The translations under genes and the position numbers were made by a program. Shown piece after piece: positions 44,541 through 54,182 of a stretch of 64,000 bases of DNA; position 1 is the first letter of the stretch; each line of letters begins with the position of its first letter. The DNA is from Acetobacterium woodii (GTDB lineage: Bacteria > Bacillota > Clostridia > Eubacteriales > Eubacteriaceae): assembly GCA_016213825.1 (NCBI GenBank), contig JACQZP010000011.1:62001-126000 (forward strand), given 5' to 3'. The notes below the pieces were generated by a model. It did no database searches. It saw only the letters and a program-made list of their open reading frames with translations, and had not been told where the DNA came from.

Positions 44541-46044
44541 TGATATCGTAATTTTTGATACTGAAAATATGATTCCGCCGAAAGTGGGCAATGACTTATA
44601 TGCTTCAAGAATTAATTATGCAAATAATCTTACGAATGGATCAGGTCCACTTGTTTCGATAGTTGTGCAAGGTTACAATAGAGTTGATAAAACTAAAGTG
44701 TGCGTTGAAGCTATTCTAAAGTATACTACTAATATTGATTATGAGCTCATTTTAGTTGACAATGGTAGCACTGATGGTACTTTTGATTACTTTAGAAGTG
44801 TAGAATGTAAGAATAAAAAAATTATCAAGATAACAAAAAATATAGGAGCATTCTATCCTTTAACAAAATATATGAAATTGTATTCTGGAAAATACATAGC
44901 AGGAATTTCTAATGATATCATTGTGACTAAAAATTGGTTAGATAATATTTTAAAATGCTATGAAGCTGATAATAGAATTGGATATGTTATGCCGATGTCG
45001 ACAAATGTTACCAATCTTCAAGAAGTGCCTAATGAATTCTCTAATCTTGATGAAATGCAGTCATTTGCGGAAAAATTCAACAAACACAACCCAGATAAAT
45101 GGGAACAACGAATGAGATTAGTTGCTGTAATTTCCGTATTTAAGCGCGAAATCTTAGATATTGTAGGTACTTATGATTTTGGTTTTTTTCATGATTTTTC
45201 AGAAGACGACCATTGTTTAAGAATAAGACGAGCGGGTTATAAATTAGTTTTATGTGGGGATACATTCATTCACCATAACCACGATTTCAGAAACTTGGAA
45301 GATAAGGATGAAGAACAGTTTAATAAGTCTCTTGAAATAGGTCGACAAAATTTTAAAGATAAATATCTTGGTTTAGATGCTTGGGATGACGTAAATAATT
45401 TTGAGCTCAATCTTATTGGCATGCTAAAAAACAAAACACCTTTTGAAAATCCAAAGATTTTAGGCATAGATGTTAGAATGGGAAGCCCAATTCTTGAAAT
45501 TAAAAATAAATTAAGAAAAAAACGAATAACTGAATGTATCTGTAATGCATTTACTACTCAAGCAAAATATTTTACAGATTTACAAACGGTATGCGATGGA
45601 AATGTAGTTTGCGATAGAATAGATTACATGATGGAATACTACTTGCCCGAAACTTTCGACTATTGCATTTTAGGTGAGTCAATAAACACATACCCAACAC
45701 CATTAAAGGTATTACAAAAATTATTGGCTATAACTAAGTCGGGGGGGTACTTACTTGTTAAATTAAGAAATACAAATGATATTCGTAAAGCTTTATTAAC
45801 CATGGGCTTATTTAACAATACTGACCCATCAATGCCAAATGATATTTCAAGAGATGATTTTGTAAACTTTCTTAATATGTTGTCGGTTCATAGCTTTGAA
45901 ATCTTGCAAGAATGTAGCGTTTTAGAACCGGATGTTGATGAATTCATCAAGAACTCTTTAAAAAATATAGGTAATGAAAATGAAATAGAAACGATACTGA
46001 CTAATTTAAGTACAAATGAGTATTTATTTTGTGTAAAAAAATAA
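44530..46044 (+). CDS. GT2 glycosyltransferase fused to a methyltransferase-like domain
   Basis: The 504-residue protein has a GT2 domain at about residues 30-270 (SIVVQGYNRVDKTKVCVEAIL, VDNGSTDGTFDYF, ISNDIIV, FFHDFSEDDHCLRIRRAGYKL). A second domain (about 315-500) resembles the end of a Rossmann methyltransferase (FDYCILGESINTYPTPLKVLQ and TKSGGYLLVKLRN). The upstream frame extends to 44503, but ATG 44530 follows GGAGAAGGAAG. It overlaps the previous gene, so translation is coupled. Confidence 0.8.
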   Translation: MENNDIVIFDTENMIPPKVGNDLYASRINYANNLTNGSGPLVSIVVQGYNRVDKTKVCVEAILKYTTNIDYELILVDNGSTDGTFDYFRSVECKNKKIIKITKNIGAFYPLTKYMKLYSGKYIAGISNDIIVTKNWLDNILKCYEADNRIGYVMPMSTNVTNLQEVPNEFSNLDEMQSFAEKFNKHNPDKWEQRMRLVAVISVFKREILDIVGTYDFGFFHDFSEDDHCLRIRRAGYKLVLCGDTFIHHNHDFRNLEDKDEEQFNKSLEIGRQNFKDKYLGLDAWDDVNNFELNLIGMLKNKTPFENPKILGIDVRMGSPILEIKNKLRKKRITECICNAFTTQAKYFTDLQTVCDGNVVCDRIDYMMEYYLPETFDYCILGESINTYPTPLKVLQKLLAITKSGGYLLVKLRNTNDIRKALLTMGLFNNTDPSMPNDISRDDFVNFLNMLSVHSFEILQECSVLEPDVDEFIKNSLKNIGNENEIETILTNLSTNEYLFCVKK

Positions 46045-46053
46045 AAGTAGACT

Positions 46054-47175
46054 GTGAGCAAATTTATGAGCGAAAAAATTGTAAAAAGTATAATAAATGA
46101 ATCAAAAGAGCCAAATTACAGTTTAAATAATTTTCCTTATGATAATGTAATTATTTATGGTGCCGGTGTGACAGGAAAATTGGTATATAAAATTTTCAAG
46201 TATCTTAATATAAATGTATTGTTTTTCTTAGATAGAGCTGCTACTAAAAACCAAACAGTGTTTGATCTGCCAGTATATCATTACAATGAGCAGATAATAA
46301 CTGAAAGTGATAAAAGTAATGCCGTGGTTATTACTCTGGATAAATTTAAATACAATATTAACGATGTTGTGAAGGAGTTAAATAATTGCGGTTTTGATAA
46401 CGCATTTTATGACCGCAACATAATGTGCAAATCTAACTTTTACCATTTTAACACAACTTATAACTTGGAAATTAACCTAAAAAATGAGGAAGAAAAGATT
46501 TTAAAAGCTTTTAATCTATTTGATGATGAAAATAGCAAAGAGGTTTTCATTAGTTTTTTGAAAGCTTACGCAACTTCTAATTTTGACAATACTGTAATAA
46601 GCAAAGGAACTTTAATTAATACAGATGTCAAACTTAACAAAGGTTATTCTAAGTATATTGATTGCGGTGCCTACATAGGTGATACTTTTAGCGAATTAAT
46701 TAAATTTATTAAACCAGAAATTTACGTTGGTATCGAGCCAATGATTGAAACATTTGAGTTGTTATCAAAAACAATTGATAATAATCCTAATTCGTATGAT
46801 AAAGCTTATCTCTTCCCTTGTGGTGTGGCTGATGTTAACTCGTATGCAAGTTTTGATGCCGACTTAAACGGTGGCAGCGGACTTAGTGAAAATGGGAAAT
46901 CTACGATAATAACAAGCAAAATTGATAGTCTATTAAAAAATATTTCCCCTACGATCATAAAAATGGATGTTGAAGGAGCAGAAATACCTGCCTTAAAGGG
47001 GGCGAAAGAAACTATATTAAAATTTCAACCAGATTTAGCTATATGTGTTTATCATAGATTATCAGACCTTTGGAATATTCCACTTTTGATTAAGAATTTT
47101 GATCCTAATTATAAACTCAGTTTGAGATGTTATGGAATCGCAACTCTTGAGACAATTTTATTTGCTACAATTTAG
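46054..47175 (+). CDS. FkbM family methyltransferase with an N-terminal Rossmann-like module (copy 1)
   Basis: The first 110 residues form a Rossmann-like module (NVIIYGAGVTGKLVYKIFKYLNINVLFFLDRAA and DLPVYHYNEQII). The C-terminal half is an FkbM methyltransferase: D203-C-G-A-Y-I-G-D-T, then IIKMDVEGAEIPALKGAKETI and PDLAICVYH. FkbM enzymes usually O-methylate sugars. The GTG at 46054 is the longest start; ATG 46066 is an alternative. A related gene lies at 53043. Confidence 0.88.
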   Translation: MSKFMSEKIVKSIINESKEPNYSLNNFPYDNVIIYGAGVTGKLVYKIFKYLNINVLFFLDRAATKNQTVFDLPVYHYNEQIITESDKSNAVVITLDKFKYNINDVVKELNNCGFDNAFYDRNIMCKSNFYHFNTTYNLEINLKNEEEKILKAFNLFDDENSKEVFISFLKAYATSNFDNTVISKGTLINTDVKLNKGYSKYIDCGAYIGDTFSELIKFIKPEIYVGIEPMIETFELLSKTIDNNPNSYDKAYLFPCGVADVNSYASFDADLNGGSGLSENGKSTIITSKIDSLLKNISPTIIKMDVEGAEIPALKGAKETILKFQPDLAICVYHRLSDLWNIPLLIKNFDPNYKLSLRCYGIATLETILFATI

Positions 47176-47187
47176 GGAGAAAATAAT

Positions 47188-48999
47188 ATGAACTATCTAA
47201 TAGTAATGCCACAAATAACGAAAATAAAAGAACAATATTACCCTTTTCCAATTGGTCTTGCTTATGTATCGGCAAGTTTAAAATCTACTGGCAGGAATGT
47301 AGTTACACTAAATTTGAATTATAAGGAATCATCAATATTTGACATACTAAAAGAACATATTGAAGAAAATAACATTGATGTATTGGCAACTGGTGGACTG
47401 ACTGCACAATACAATCAAATAAAAGAAATATTAGAATTTGCAAAAAAAATCAAACCATCAATTGTTACAGTTGTTGGTGGAGGGATTATCACAAGCGATG
47501 CTGAGTCCGCAATGATAGCTTTGGAAGTTGCCGATTATGGAGTTATTGGCGAGGGTGAAATAACCATCTGCGAACTTGCAGAAGCTTTTGAAAAAGGTTT
47601 GGATTTACAAACAGTTGATGGTTTAATATATAAAAAAGAGAGTATCTATAATATAACCAATCAACGAAAAGAAATCATGGATTTAGACACTTTACCATTT
47701 CCAGATTATGAAGGATTTGAATTTAAAGAAGTTATAAATAAATCACCATCAGATATTTATGCTTTTGTAGATGGTAATTTTGCAATGGTTAGTTTTGGCC
47801 GTTCTTGTCCATATAACTGCACATTTTGCTTTCATTCAAGTGGTACAAAATATAGAAAAAGATCATTAAACAGCGTTTTTAGGGAGTTAGATATAATTGT
47901 TTTAAAATATAAAATAAAAAATATTGCGATTACGGATGAGCTCTTTGCGGCAAAAAAAGACTATGTAAATGAATTTTGCGAAAGAATAAAGAAATATAAT
48001 ATCGGCTTTGTTGTTTCCTTAAGAGTTGATATTATCACAAAAGAAATATTGCAAATGTTAAAGAATAGTGGTTGTATTTCTGTTGGGTTTGGACTAGAAT
48101 CAGCAGACAATTCCATTTTAAAAAGTATGCATAAAAATATTACTGTTGAACAAATTGATAATGCTTTAACTTTATGTAATGAAGTTGGTTTAAATGCACA
48201 AGGTAATTTTATTTTTGGTGACATAGAAGAAACTATTGAAACTGCCAATAATACGATCAGCTGGTGGCTAGCTCATCCGCAATTTCAAATTGCGCTTCAC
48301 TTTATAGTTGTTTATCCAGGAACACATCTTTACAATTATGCGTGCCAAAAAGGCGTTATAAAAGATAAAGTGCAATTTATTAAAGACGGCTGCCCTTACA
48401 TTAATATTTCTAAACTAAGTGATGTTGAATATAAAGAATTAGCTACTCGTTTGGATACATTATCACTTACGAGAACAGAGTATTTTAAGAATGTATCGAT
48501 AAAAAGTAAAGAGTTTGGGAAAGTAGATTTTACTGGTGATTGCCCCACTTGTGGCATTACTAATACATTCATAAATCTTGATGTTTTTAGACCATTGTCA
48601 AATGTTGAATGTAAAAATTGCAACAAAATGATGAATATTTTGGTTGCTGATTATATAGATGATACTTTTGAAAAAAACATTAACAGCTTACTCAAAGAAC
48701 ATAAAATTGCCATTTGGCCTGTCAATAATACTTTAACTGCAATTTTTGATAATTCAAAATCTTTAAGCCAAGAAAATGTCTTTCTTATAGATTCTTCTCC
48801 TTTTAAGCAGGGTAATAATATTATGGGAAAAACAATTCAAAGTCCTAAAATTATCAATGATGAGAAAATTGATATTGTTATTGTCACTGTTACAACTTCT
48901 ATTGGCAACGAAATAATTGATATTATAGAAAAAAATTATAAGACCGTTACTAAAATTCTATTTCTTGGAGAATTAATTAACAAATATTTTCAAATTTGA
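47188..48999 (+). CDS. B12-binding-type radical SAM protein with zinc-ribbon-like and Rossmann-like C-terminal parts
   Basis: Residues 1-150 form a cobalamin-binding-like Rossmann domain (YPFPIGLAYVSASLKSTGRNV, then VVGGGIITSDAESAM and YGVIGEGEITICELAEAF). The radical-SAM domain has C207-P-Y-N-C211-T-F-C214. Later, CPTCGITN and ECKNCNKMM form a zinc-ribbon-like knuckle. The last 95 residues repeat the Rossmann-like module of the neighbours (VFLIDSSPFKQGNNIMGKTI). B12 radical-SAM enzymes often methylate unreactive carbons; the substrate here is unknown. The start ATG follows AGGGAGAAAATA. Confidence 0.85.
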   Translation: MNYLIVMPQITKIKEQYYPFPIGLAYVSASLKSTGRNVVTLNLNYKESSIFDILKEHIEENNIDVLATGGLTAQYNQIKEILEFAKKIKPSIVTVVGGGIITSDAESAMIALEVADYGVIGEGEITICELAEAFEKGLDLQTVDGLIYKKESIYNITNQRKEIMDLDTLPFPDYEGFEFKEVINKSPSDIYAFVDGNFAMVSFGRSCPYNCTFCFHSSGTKYRKRSLNSVFRELDIIVLKYKIKNIAITDELFAAKKDYVNEFCERIKKYNIGFVVSLRVDIITKEILQMLKNSGCISVGFGLESADNSILKSMHKNITVEQIDNALTLCNEVGLNAQGNFIFGDIEETIETANNTISWWLAHPQFQIALHFIVVYPGTHLYNYACQKGVIKDKVQFIKDGCPYINISKLSDVEYKELATRLDTLSLTRTEYFKNVSIKSKEFGKVDFTGDCPTCGITNTFINLDVFRPLSNVECKNCNKMMNILVADYIDDTFEKNINSLLKEHKIAIWPVNNTLTAIFDNSKSLSQENVFLIDSSPFKQGNNIMGKTIQSPKIINDEKIDIVIVTVTTSIGNEIIDIIEKNYKTVTKILFLGELINKYFQI

Positions 49000-49451
49000 C
49001 CACTATTTGAACTCAGAATGGATTTAAAGATTGTTATTACTGACTAAAGTTTTTACCCAGTGGCCTAATATCATGAAGAAAAAAGGCAACATCATACTTA
49101 TAGAAAAAGAATTAAAATTAAATAAAGTTCATATTAATCAATGGAAATGTACGATGTCTTAGAAGCATGGCTTACGAATACGCATATTATATACCAACAT
49201 CTCCATACAAGTCATAATTGGTTTGAAAAATCACGAACAAAACAGGACCTTAAAAATGAACTGGTTTACAACCGCTATTATCATGACGATCATGAACGCA
49301 ACAATTCGGTTATATAATTTGCTAATATTATAATATGACAATATCAGACTCCATTTTAAGCACGTAATCAAAAAAATTAGATCAAAATGTTGCAAAATCG
49401 CTTGACCGCTGCATATTTAGGGACAAATAATATTGGAAACGAGGAAGGTAA
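49000..49451. other. Non-coding gap between the two modification operons
   Basis: A 56-codon frame from ATG 49147 to 49317 (starting MYDVLEAWLTNTHIIYQHLH) lacks a ribosome-binding site and a known family; it may be a remnant. No terminator or promoter is clear. Confidence 0.35.
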
Positions 49452-50615
49452 ATGTTTGAAGAAACTATGAGTAATGATCTTTACTTTTTAAGATGGTCTA
49501 TCAATAAAACTTATATTTTATTTGGTGCTTCCGAAACAATTGTAAAATTTAGAAATGCTTTTGATTTTGAGATAGATTTAAAATGTATTGTTGACAATTC
49601 AAAAGAAAAACAGAACAAGTACTTTGGAAGTTTAAAAGTTAATGACCCATCTTATTTGAATAGTATTAAAAACGAATGCCAAATAATAATCACTGCTCCT
49701 TCAATAAAAGCTCAAATTCAGATTAAAGAACAATTGGAAAGTATGGGTTTTATTGAAGGACAGAATTTTACAACATATACTAAACTTATGATGGTTTGGA
49801 AATGGTACACTGATAGATCAATTGCTGTAAATTATACAGAAGTCATGATCACAAGTAAATGTAATCTTAAATGTCAGAATTGTGGTTTGTATATTCCTTG
49901 CTATGAAAATCAAGAACATAGAACTATTGAGTCAATCAATCGTGACTTAGATTCATATTTCAAGGTTATAGATTATGTTAGTGAATTCAGGTTATTGGGA
50001 GGAGAACCACTTATTTACCCGGAAATTGTGGATTTAATTACAATTATCGGAGAAAAATACAGGGCTAAGATAGGAGAATTTGTGATTGTAACGAATGGTA
50101 TTGCTGCAGCAAAGTGCGACCTAATCACAGTCATGAAAAAGTTTAATGTTGTTTTTCATATAAGTGATTACTCGAACACGCTCCCACAAATACGTAAATC
50201 AATTGGTAAATTGATAATAAGATCAGAAGAAGCTGGGATAACTTATAAAAGAAATTCGTCAAATAAATGGCTTGATTTAGGTTCCCCGTTCAATTCAAGA
50301 AAATTGTCAAAAAAACAATTGATTGAAAAATTCAACCGTTGCAAAATGCCATGCAGAAGTTTATATAATCAAAAGATGTTTTATTGTGGTCCTTTAAGCA
50401 GTGCGGTTATGGCTAGAATATATAGCTCAGTTCGAAATGATTATTTTGACCTCTCTGAAGCGCAATATATGTCTAAAGAAGAAAAGTTTAACAGTTTATT
50501 AAACTTTGAGCTAGGGAATACTCAAATGGGCTATATAACATTTTGTGATTTTTGTAATGGATTTGGGTGTGATAACACCTTTTATGTAGAACCAGGAGTT
50601 CAAATTGAAATGTAA
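49452..50615 (+). CDS. Radical SAM protein with an N-terminal Rossmann-like module (4)
   Basis: The 387-residue protein begins with the shared module (NKTYILFGASETIVKFRNAFDFEIDLKCIVDNSKE and later CQIIITAPSIKAQIQIKEQLESMGF). The radical-SAM core follows with C137-N-L-K-C141-Q-N-C144 and FRLLGGEPLIYPEI. The C-terminal cysteines are CKMPCRSLYNQKMFYCGP and CDFCNGFGCD. It is a close relative of the next gene. The start follows GAGGAAGGTAA. The substrate is unknown. Confidence 0.86.
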   Translation: MFEETMSNDLYFLRWSINKTYILFGASETIVKFRNAFDFEIDLKCIVDNSKEKQNKYFGSLKVNDPSYLNSIKNECQIIITAPSIKAQIQIKEQLESMGFIEGQNFTTYTKLMMVWKWYTDRSIAVNYTEVMITSKCNLKCQNCGLYIPCYENQEHRTIESINRDLDSYFKVIDYVSEFRLLGGEPLIYPEIVDLITIIGEKYRAKIGEFVIVTNGIAAAKCDLITVMKKFNVVFHISDYSNTLPQIRKSIGKLIIRSEEAGITYKRNSSNKWLDLGSPFNSRKLSKKQLIEKFNRCKMPCRSLYNQKMFYCGPLSSAVMARIYSSVRNDYFDLSEAQYMSKEEKFNSLLNFELGNTQMGYITFCDFCNGFGCDNTFYVEPGVQIEM

Positions 50616-50636
50616 TATGTTGAAAGGAAAAATATA

Positions 50637-51770
50637 ATGACATATAATAAAAAAATCGATAAACTGATTTCTTTTTTATCTGATGATATTGAGTTTATAT
50701 TATTTGGAATTGGTCGTAATTATGAACTGTTTAAAAATTGCCTTAAAGACAAATTGAAGGTTTCTTATTGCGTTGATAATGAATTCTCACTTCAAGGCCA
50801 GAAGATAGACGGATTAGAAATAAAAAATCCAAATGAGTTAATGAATAAATTACCGGAGCAAAAAATATTAATTCTATCTGGATCTGTATGTGCGATAAAA
50901 AATCAGTTAGATTTAATGGGGTTTAAAAATCATGAGGATTATTGTTATGTAAGAGAAATAATTCCTTTATTTTACTGGACAAATGAAAGAAAACTATTTT
51001 TGACGGATACTTCATTTTTGATCACGTTTAATTGTACGTTGAAATGTAAAAATTGTAGCTTGAAAATTCCTTATATATCAAAGACGCAACATAGAGATAT
51101 TGTTTCTTTGAAGCAGGACATTGATTTGTATTTTAAATATGTCGATTTTGTCTATAATTTCAAAATAATGGGTGGTGAACCTACGATGTCACCATATCTA
51201 GAAGAAATATTATTATACATTGGAAAGAATTATCGCAAAAAAATCTTTACTATCAAAGTAGTTACAAACGCTACGATACCGCTATCAGATGCAATCCTAA
51301 ATGTTCTGAAACAAAACAATATGACAATAGAAATAAATGATTATTCTGATTTTGTGAATTACAAAGTTTCAATAGGTGACTATATAGAGGCTCTCCAAAA
51401 AAACAATATTGATTTTATAAGTTATCGTACAACCATGAATGATAAATGGGTGGATTTTGGAGATCCAAATATAATTAATCATGAGCTTGAGACAGATATT
51501 CAAAACCATTTTTCGATGTGTGCATATTATAGTAGAGGTCTCTGTTTTTCAAAACTCTATTTTTGTACAATTAATGCTGCTTTAGCTAATTTAAAAATTA
51601 TAGATGATAACGAAAATGATTATCTAGATTTAACACTGAATATAAGTAAAGAAGAGATGTTTTTATTTGAAATGGGAATGTTAAAATTAGGTTACACTAC
51701 ACTGTGTCCAAATTGCAATGGAGACTATGATCTTAATAAAATATTATTGCCTGCTGGTGAGCAAATATAG
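50637..51770 (+). CDS. Radical SAM protein with an N-terminal Rossmann-like module (5)
   Basis: A 377-residue paralogue of the previous gene with the same layout. The module reads IEFILFGIGRNYELFKNCLKDKLKVSYCVDNEF and ends at about residue 105. The radical-SAM motif is C133-T-L-K-C137-K-N-C140, with FKIMGGEPTMSPYLEE. The C terminus ends CPNCNGDYDLNKILLPAGEQI, which matches the pseudogene fragment at 39225. The start ATG follows AAAGGAAAAATATA. Confidence 0.86.
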   Translation: MTYNKKIDKLISFLSDDIEFILFGIGRNYELFKNCLKDKLKVSYCVDNEFSLQGQKIDGLEIKNPNELMNKLPEQKILILSGSVCAIKNQLDLMGFKNHEDYCYVREIIPLFYWTNERKLFLTDTSFLITFNCTLKCKNCSLKIPYISKTQHRDIVSLKQDIDLYFKYVDFVYNFKIMGGEPTMSPYLEEILLYIGKNYRKKIFTIKVVTNATIPLSDAILNVLKQNNMTIEINDYSDFVNYKVSIGDYIEALQKNNIDFISYRTTMNDKWVDFGDPNIINHELETDIQNHFSMCAYYSRGLCFSKLYFCTINAALANLKIIDDNENDYLDLTLNISKEEMFLFEMGMLKLGYTTLCPNCNGDYDLNKILLPAGEQI

Positions 51771-51794
51771 AATTCAAATTGGGGGAAGAAAACA

Positions 51795-52973
51795 ATGTTA
51801 GATGGAACGTTTGAAAATCCAACAAAAATATTTTTTGGTAAAGGCTTTGAAAATGATATTGGTAAAGAAATTGTAAAGTATTCAAAAAATGTGTTGCTTC
51901 ATTTTGGTTCAGGTAGTATAAAAAAAAATGGTTTATATAATCGTATTTTGAAATCTTTAAATGATTATGATATAAAATTCACAGAACTTGGGGGCGTGCA
52001 ATCTAATCCTAAAACAAATTTAATTTATGAAGGAATACAGATTTGTAAAAGTAAAAATATAGATTTTGTACTTGCAATTGGCGGTGGAAGTGTAATAGAT
52101 TCTGCTAAAGCAATAGCGATTGGGGTACCATATGATGGTGATTTTTATGATTTTTTTGAAGGTAAAGAAAATCCCCAAAAAGCAATAAAAATTGGGACCA
52201 TACTTACTATATCAGGTTCAGGAAGTGAATCTATTTCAGGAGCGGTAATAAGCGATTTGGAAAAAGGAACTAAATTATCTTATGGTAATCCTTTGATGTT
52301 TCCTGTATTTTCAGTGATGAATCCCGAGTTAACATTCACGGTTCCTAAACATCTTACTTCAGCGGGTATTGTGGATTCTATTTCACATATTTTAGAAAGA
52401 TATTTCAGCAATACATTATATACAGAATGCACAGACAGAATGAGTGAAGGAATAATAAGAACTTTGATGAAGTATGGACTTAAAATAATGGAGTGTCCAA
52501 TGGATTATGATATTAGATCAGAAATTATGTGGGCAAGCAAGATAGCACATGACAATAGTTTAGGTTTTGGAAAAAAGCAAGATTGGTCGTGCCATACTAT
52601 CAGTCATGAAATAGCTGCAAAGTATGATTTTATACATGGGAATATATTAGCAGTAATAATACCTGCCTGGATGAAATTTGTTTATCAGAAGAATAATTTT
52701 AAATTTGTCGAACTTGGTAAAAATGTCTTTGAGTTAGATATAGATATTTATGAAAATGGTAAAGAAGTAGGTGAAATCGTAATCCGAAAATTTAAGGAAT
52801 ATTTCAAAAATATTGGTATGCCAACTTGTCTGAGAGATTTGGGAAATGTTAACAAAGATGACTTTTGTGAGATTGCAAAAAAATGCAGCAATACAACACT
52901 AAGTGGAACAATAGGAAACTATGTTAGATTAACAGAGGAAAATATAATTACAATATTGGAAGCGTCATATTGA
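51795..52973 (+). CDS. Iron-containing alcohol dehydrogenase
   Basis: The 392-residue protein belongs to the group III (Fe-ADH) family, with the nucleotide motif GGGSVIDSAKAIA. The metal ligands are D194 and H198 (VDSISHILE) and H267 and H281 (HTISHEIAAKYDFIHG). It would interconvert an alcohol and a carbonyl with NAD(P)H. Its place between radical-SAM and FkbM genes suggests a sugar-type carbonyl substrate and not fermentation; that is inference. The fold is shared with dehydroquinate and 2-deoxy-scyllo-inosose synthases. The start follows GGGGGAAGAAAACA. Confidence 0.9.
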   Translation: MLDGTFENPTKIFFGKGFENDIGKEIVKYSKNVLLHFGSGSIKKNGLYNRILKSLNDYDIKFTELGGVQSNPKTNLIYEGIQICKSKNIDFVLAIGGGSVIDSAKAIAIGVPYDGDFYDFFEGKENPQKAIKIGTILTISGSGSESISGAVISDLEKGTKLSYGNPLMFPVFSVMNPELTFTVPKHLTSAGIVDSISHILERYFSNTLYTECTDRMSEGIIRTLMKYGLKIMECPMDYDIRSEIMWASKIAHDNSLGFGKKQDWSCHTISHEIAAKYDFIHGNILAVIIPAWMKFVYQKNNFKFVELGKNVFELDIDIYENGKEVGEIVIRKFKEYFKNIGMPTCLRDLGNVNKDDFCEIAKKCSNTTLSGTIGNYVRLTEENIITILEASY

Positions 52974-53042
52974 AAATTAATTATTATGGATTTTTAAGTA
53001 TCGTTAGAATAGATATAACTTAATAAACAAGGATAAGGAAAT

Positions 53043-54170
53043 ATGAAGAAAATAAACTATGTTGAAATACTCAATGAGAATAGTCTAATAAATAATTTTG
53101 TCGAGACTTGTAATAACACTAACATTAAACTAGCATTATTCGGATGTGGAAATGCACTTGTAAATGCGCTTGGATTTTTAAAATTCTTTAATATTACGCC
53201 ATATAAAATTATTGATAATGATTTTTGTAAAGTGGGAGAATTTGTCAATGATTTGGAAATTATAAGTTACGAAGCATTTAAATCGATTCATAATGAGTAT
53301 ATGGTACTTATTGTTCCACAGGATGTTAAAGCAATCAGAGAAATAAAAAAACAACTTATGGAAATAATGAGCGAGAATTTCATATATAGTTTTGATTTTA
53401 TTTATTTTGATTTTTATAATCAGATACAGTCATATTTAAGTTACAGAGATTTCTTTAAAGAGAACTTTGATGAAATCTTATGGTTGTTTGATAATTTAGA
53501 AGATGATAAATCTAAGGAGACTTTGATTGCGTTTTTAAAAGGCAGAATGACTCAGGACTATAAATATTATGAAAGTGTATATTGTGAAGAACAATACTTT
53601 GATAAGGAAATTGTGAAACTAACAGATAATGAAACATTTATAGATTGTGGAGCGTGGGATGGTGATACAATCATAGATTTTATGAATAGAGTTAACAGTT
53701 ATGATAATATTTATTGTTTTGAACCTGATAGTGTTACATTTAAAAAACTAGAATCTTTCGTTAAAGATAATGATTCAAGTAAAAAGATTGTTTTATTTGA
53801 AAATGCTGTTTGGAAAAAATCAGAGATTTTAAAGTTTAATGCAATAGGAGAAACGCAGTCAAATGTTTGTACTGATCAGAATTCGATTTATTCTACAGAG
53901 GTGAAAGCTATCGCATTGGATGATTGCAGTTTTGATAATGTAACACAGATAAAAATGGATATTGAGGGTTCAGAATATGAAGCTTTAATTGGTGCAACGC
54001 GGACTATAAGAGATTTCAAACCACGTCTTACAATTTGTGCATATCACAAGTATGAAGATTTGGTTTTAATTCCTAGATTTATAAAACAAATAGAACCTAG
54101 ATATAAATTGTTTTTGCGACAACACAAGCCATATGGATCTGAATTGGTTTTGTATGCTGTAGTAAAGTAA
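53043..54170 (+). CDS. FkbM family methyltransferase with an N-terminal Rossmann-like module (copy 2)
   Basis: A 375-residue paralogue of the gene at 46054. The module is IKLALFGCGNALVNALGFLKFFNITPYKIIDND. A linker follows, and then the FkbM core D201-C-G-A-W-D-G-D-T, with TQIKMDIEGSEYEALIGATRTI and PRLTICAYHKYEDLVLIPRFI. It probably O-methylates a sugar. The start follows AAGGATAAGGAAAT. Confidence 0.88.
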   Translation: MKKINYVEILNENSLINNFVETCNNTNIKLALFGCGNALVNALGFLKFFNITPYKIIDNDFCKVGEFVNDLEIISYEAFKSIHNEYMVLIVPQDVKAIREIKKQLMEIMSENFIYSFDFIYFDFYNQIQSYLSYRDFFKENFDEILWLFDNLEDDKSKETLIAFLKGRMTQDYKYYESVYCEEQYFDKEIVKLTDNETFIDCGAWDGDTIIDFMNRVNSYDNIYCFEPDSVTFKKLESFVKDNDSSKKIVLFENAVWKKSEILKFNAIGETQSNVCTDQNSIYSTEVKAIALDDCSFDNVTQIKMDIEGSEYEALIGATRTIRDFKPRLTICAYHKYEDLVLIPRFIKQIEPRYKLFLRQHKPYGSELVLYAVVK

Positions 54171-54182
54171 ACTGGAGATACT

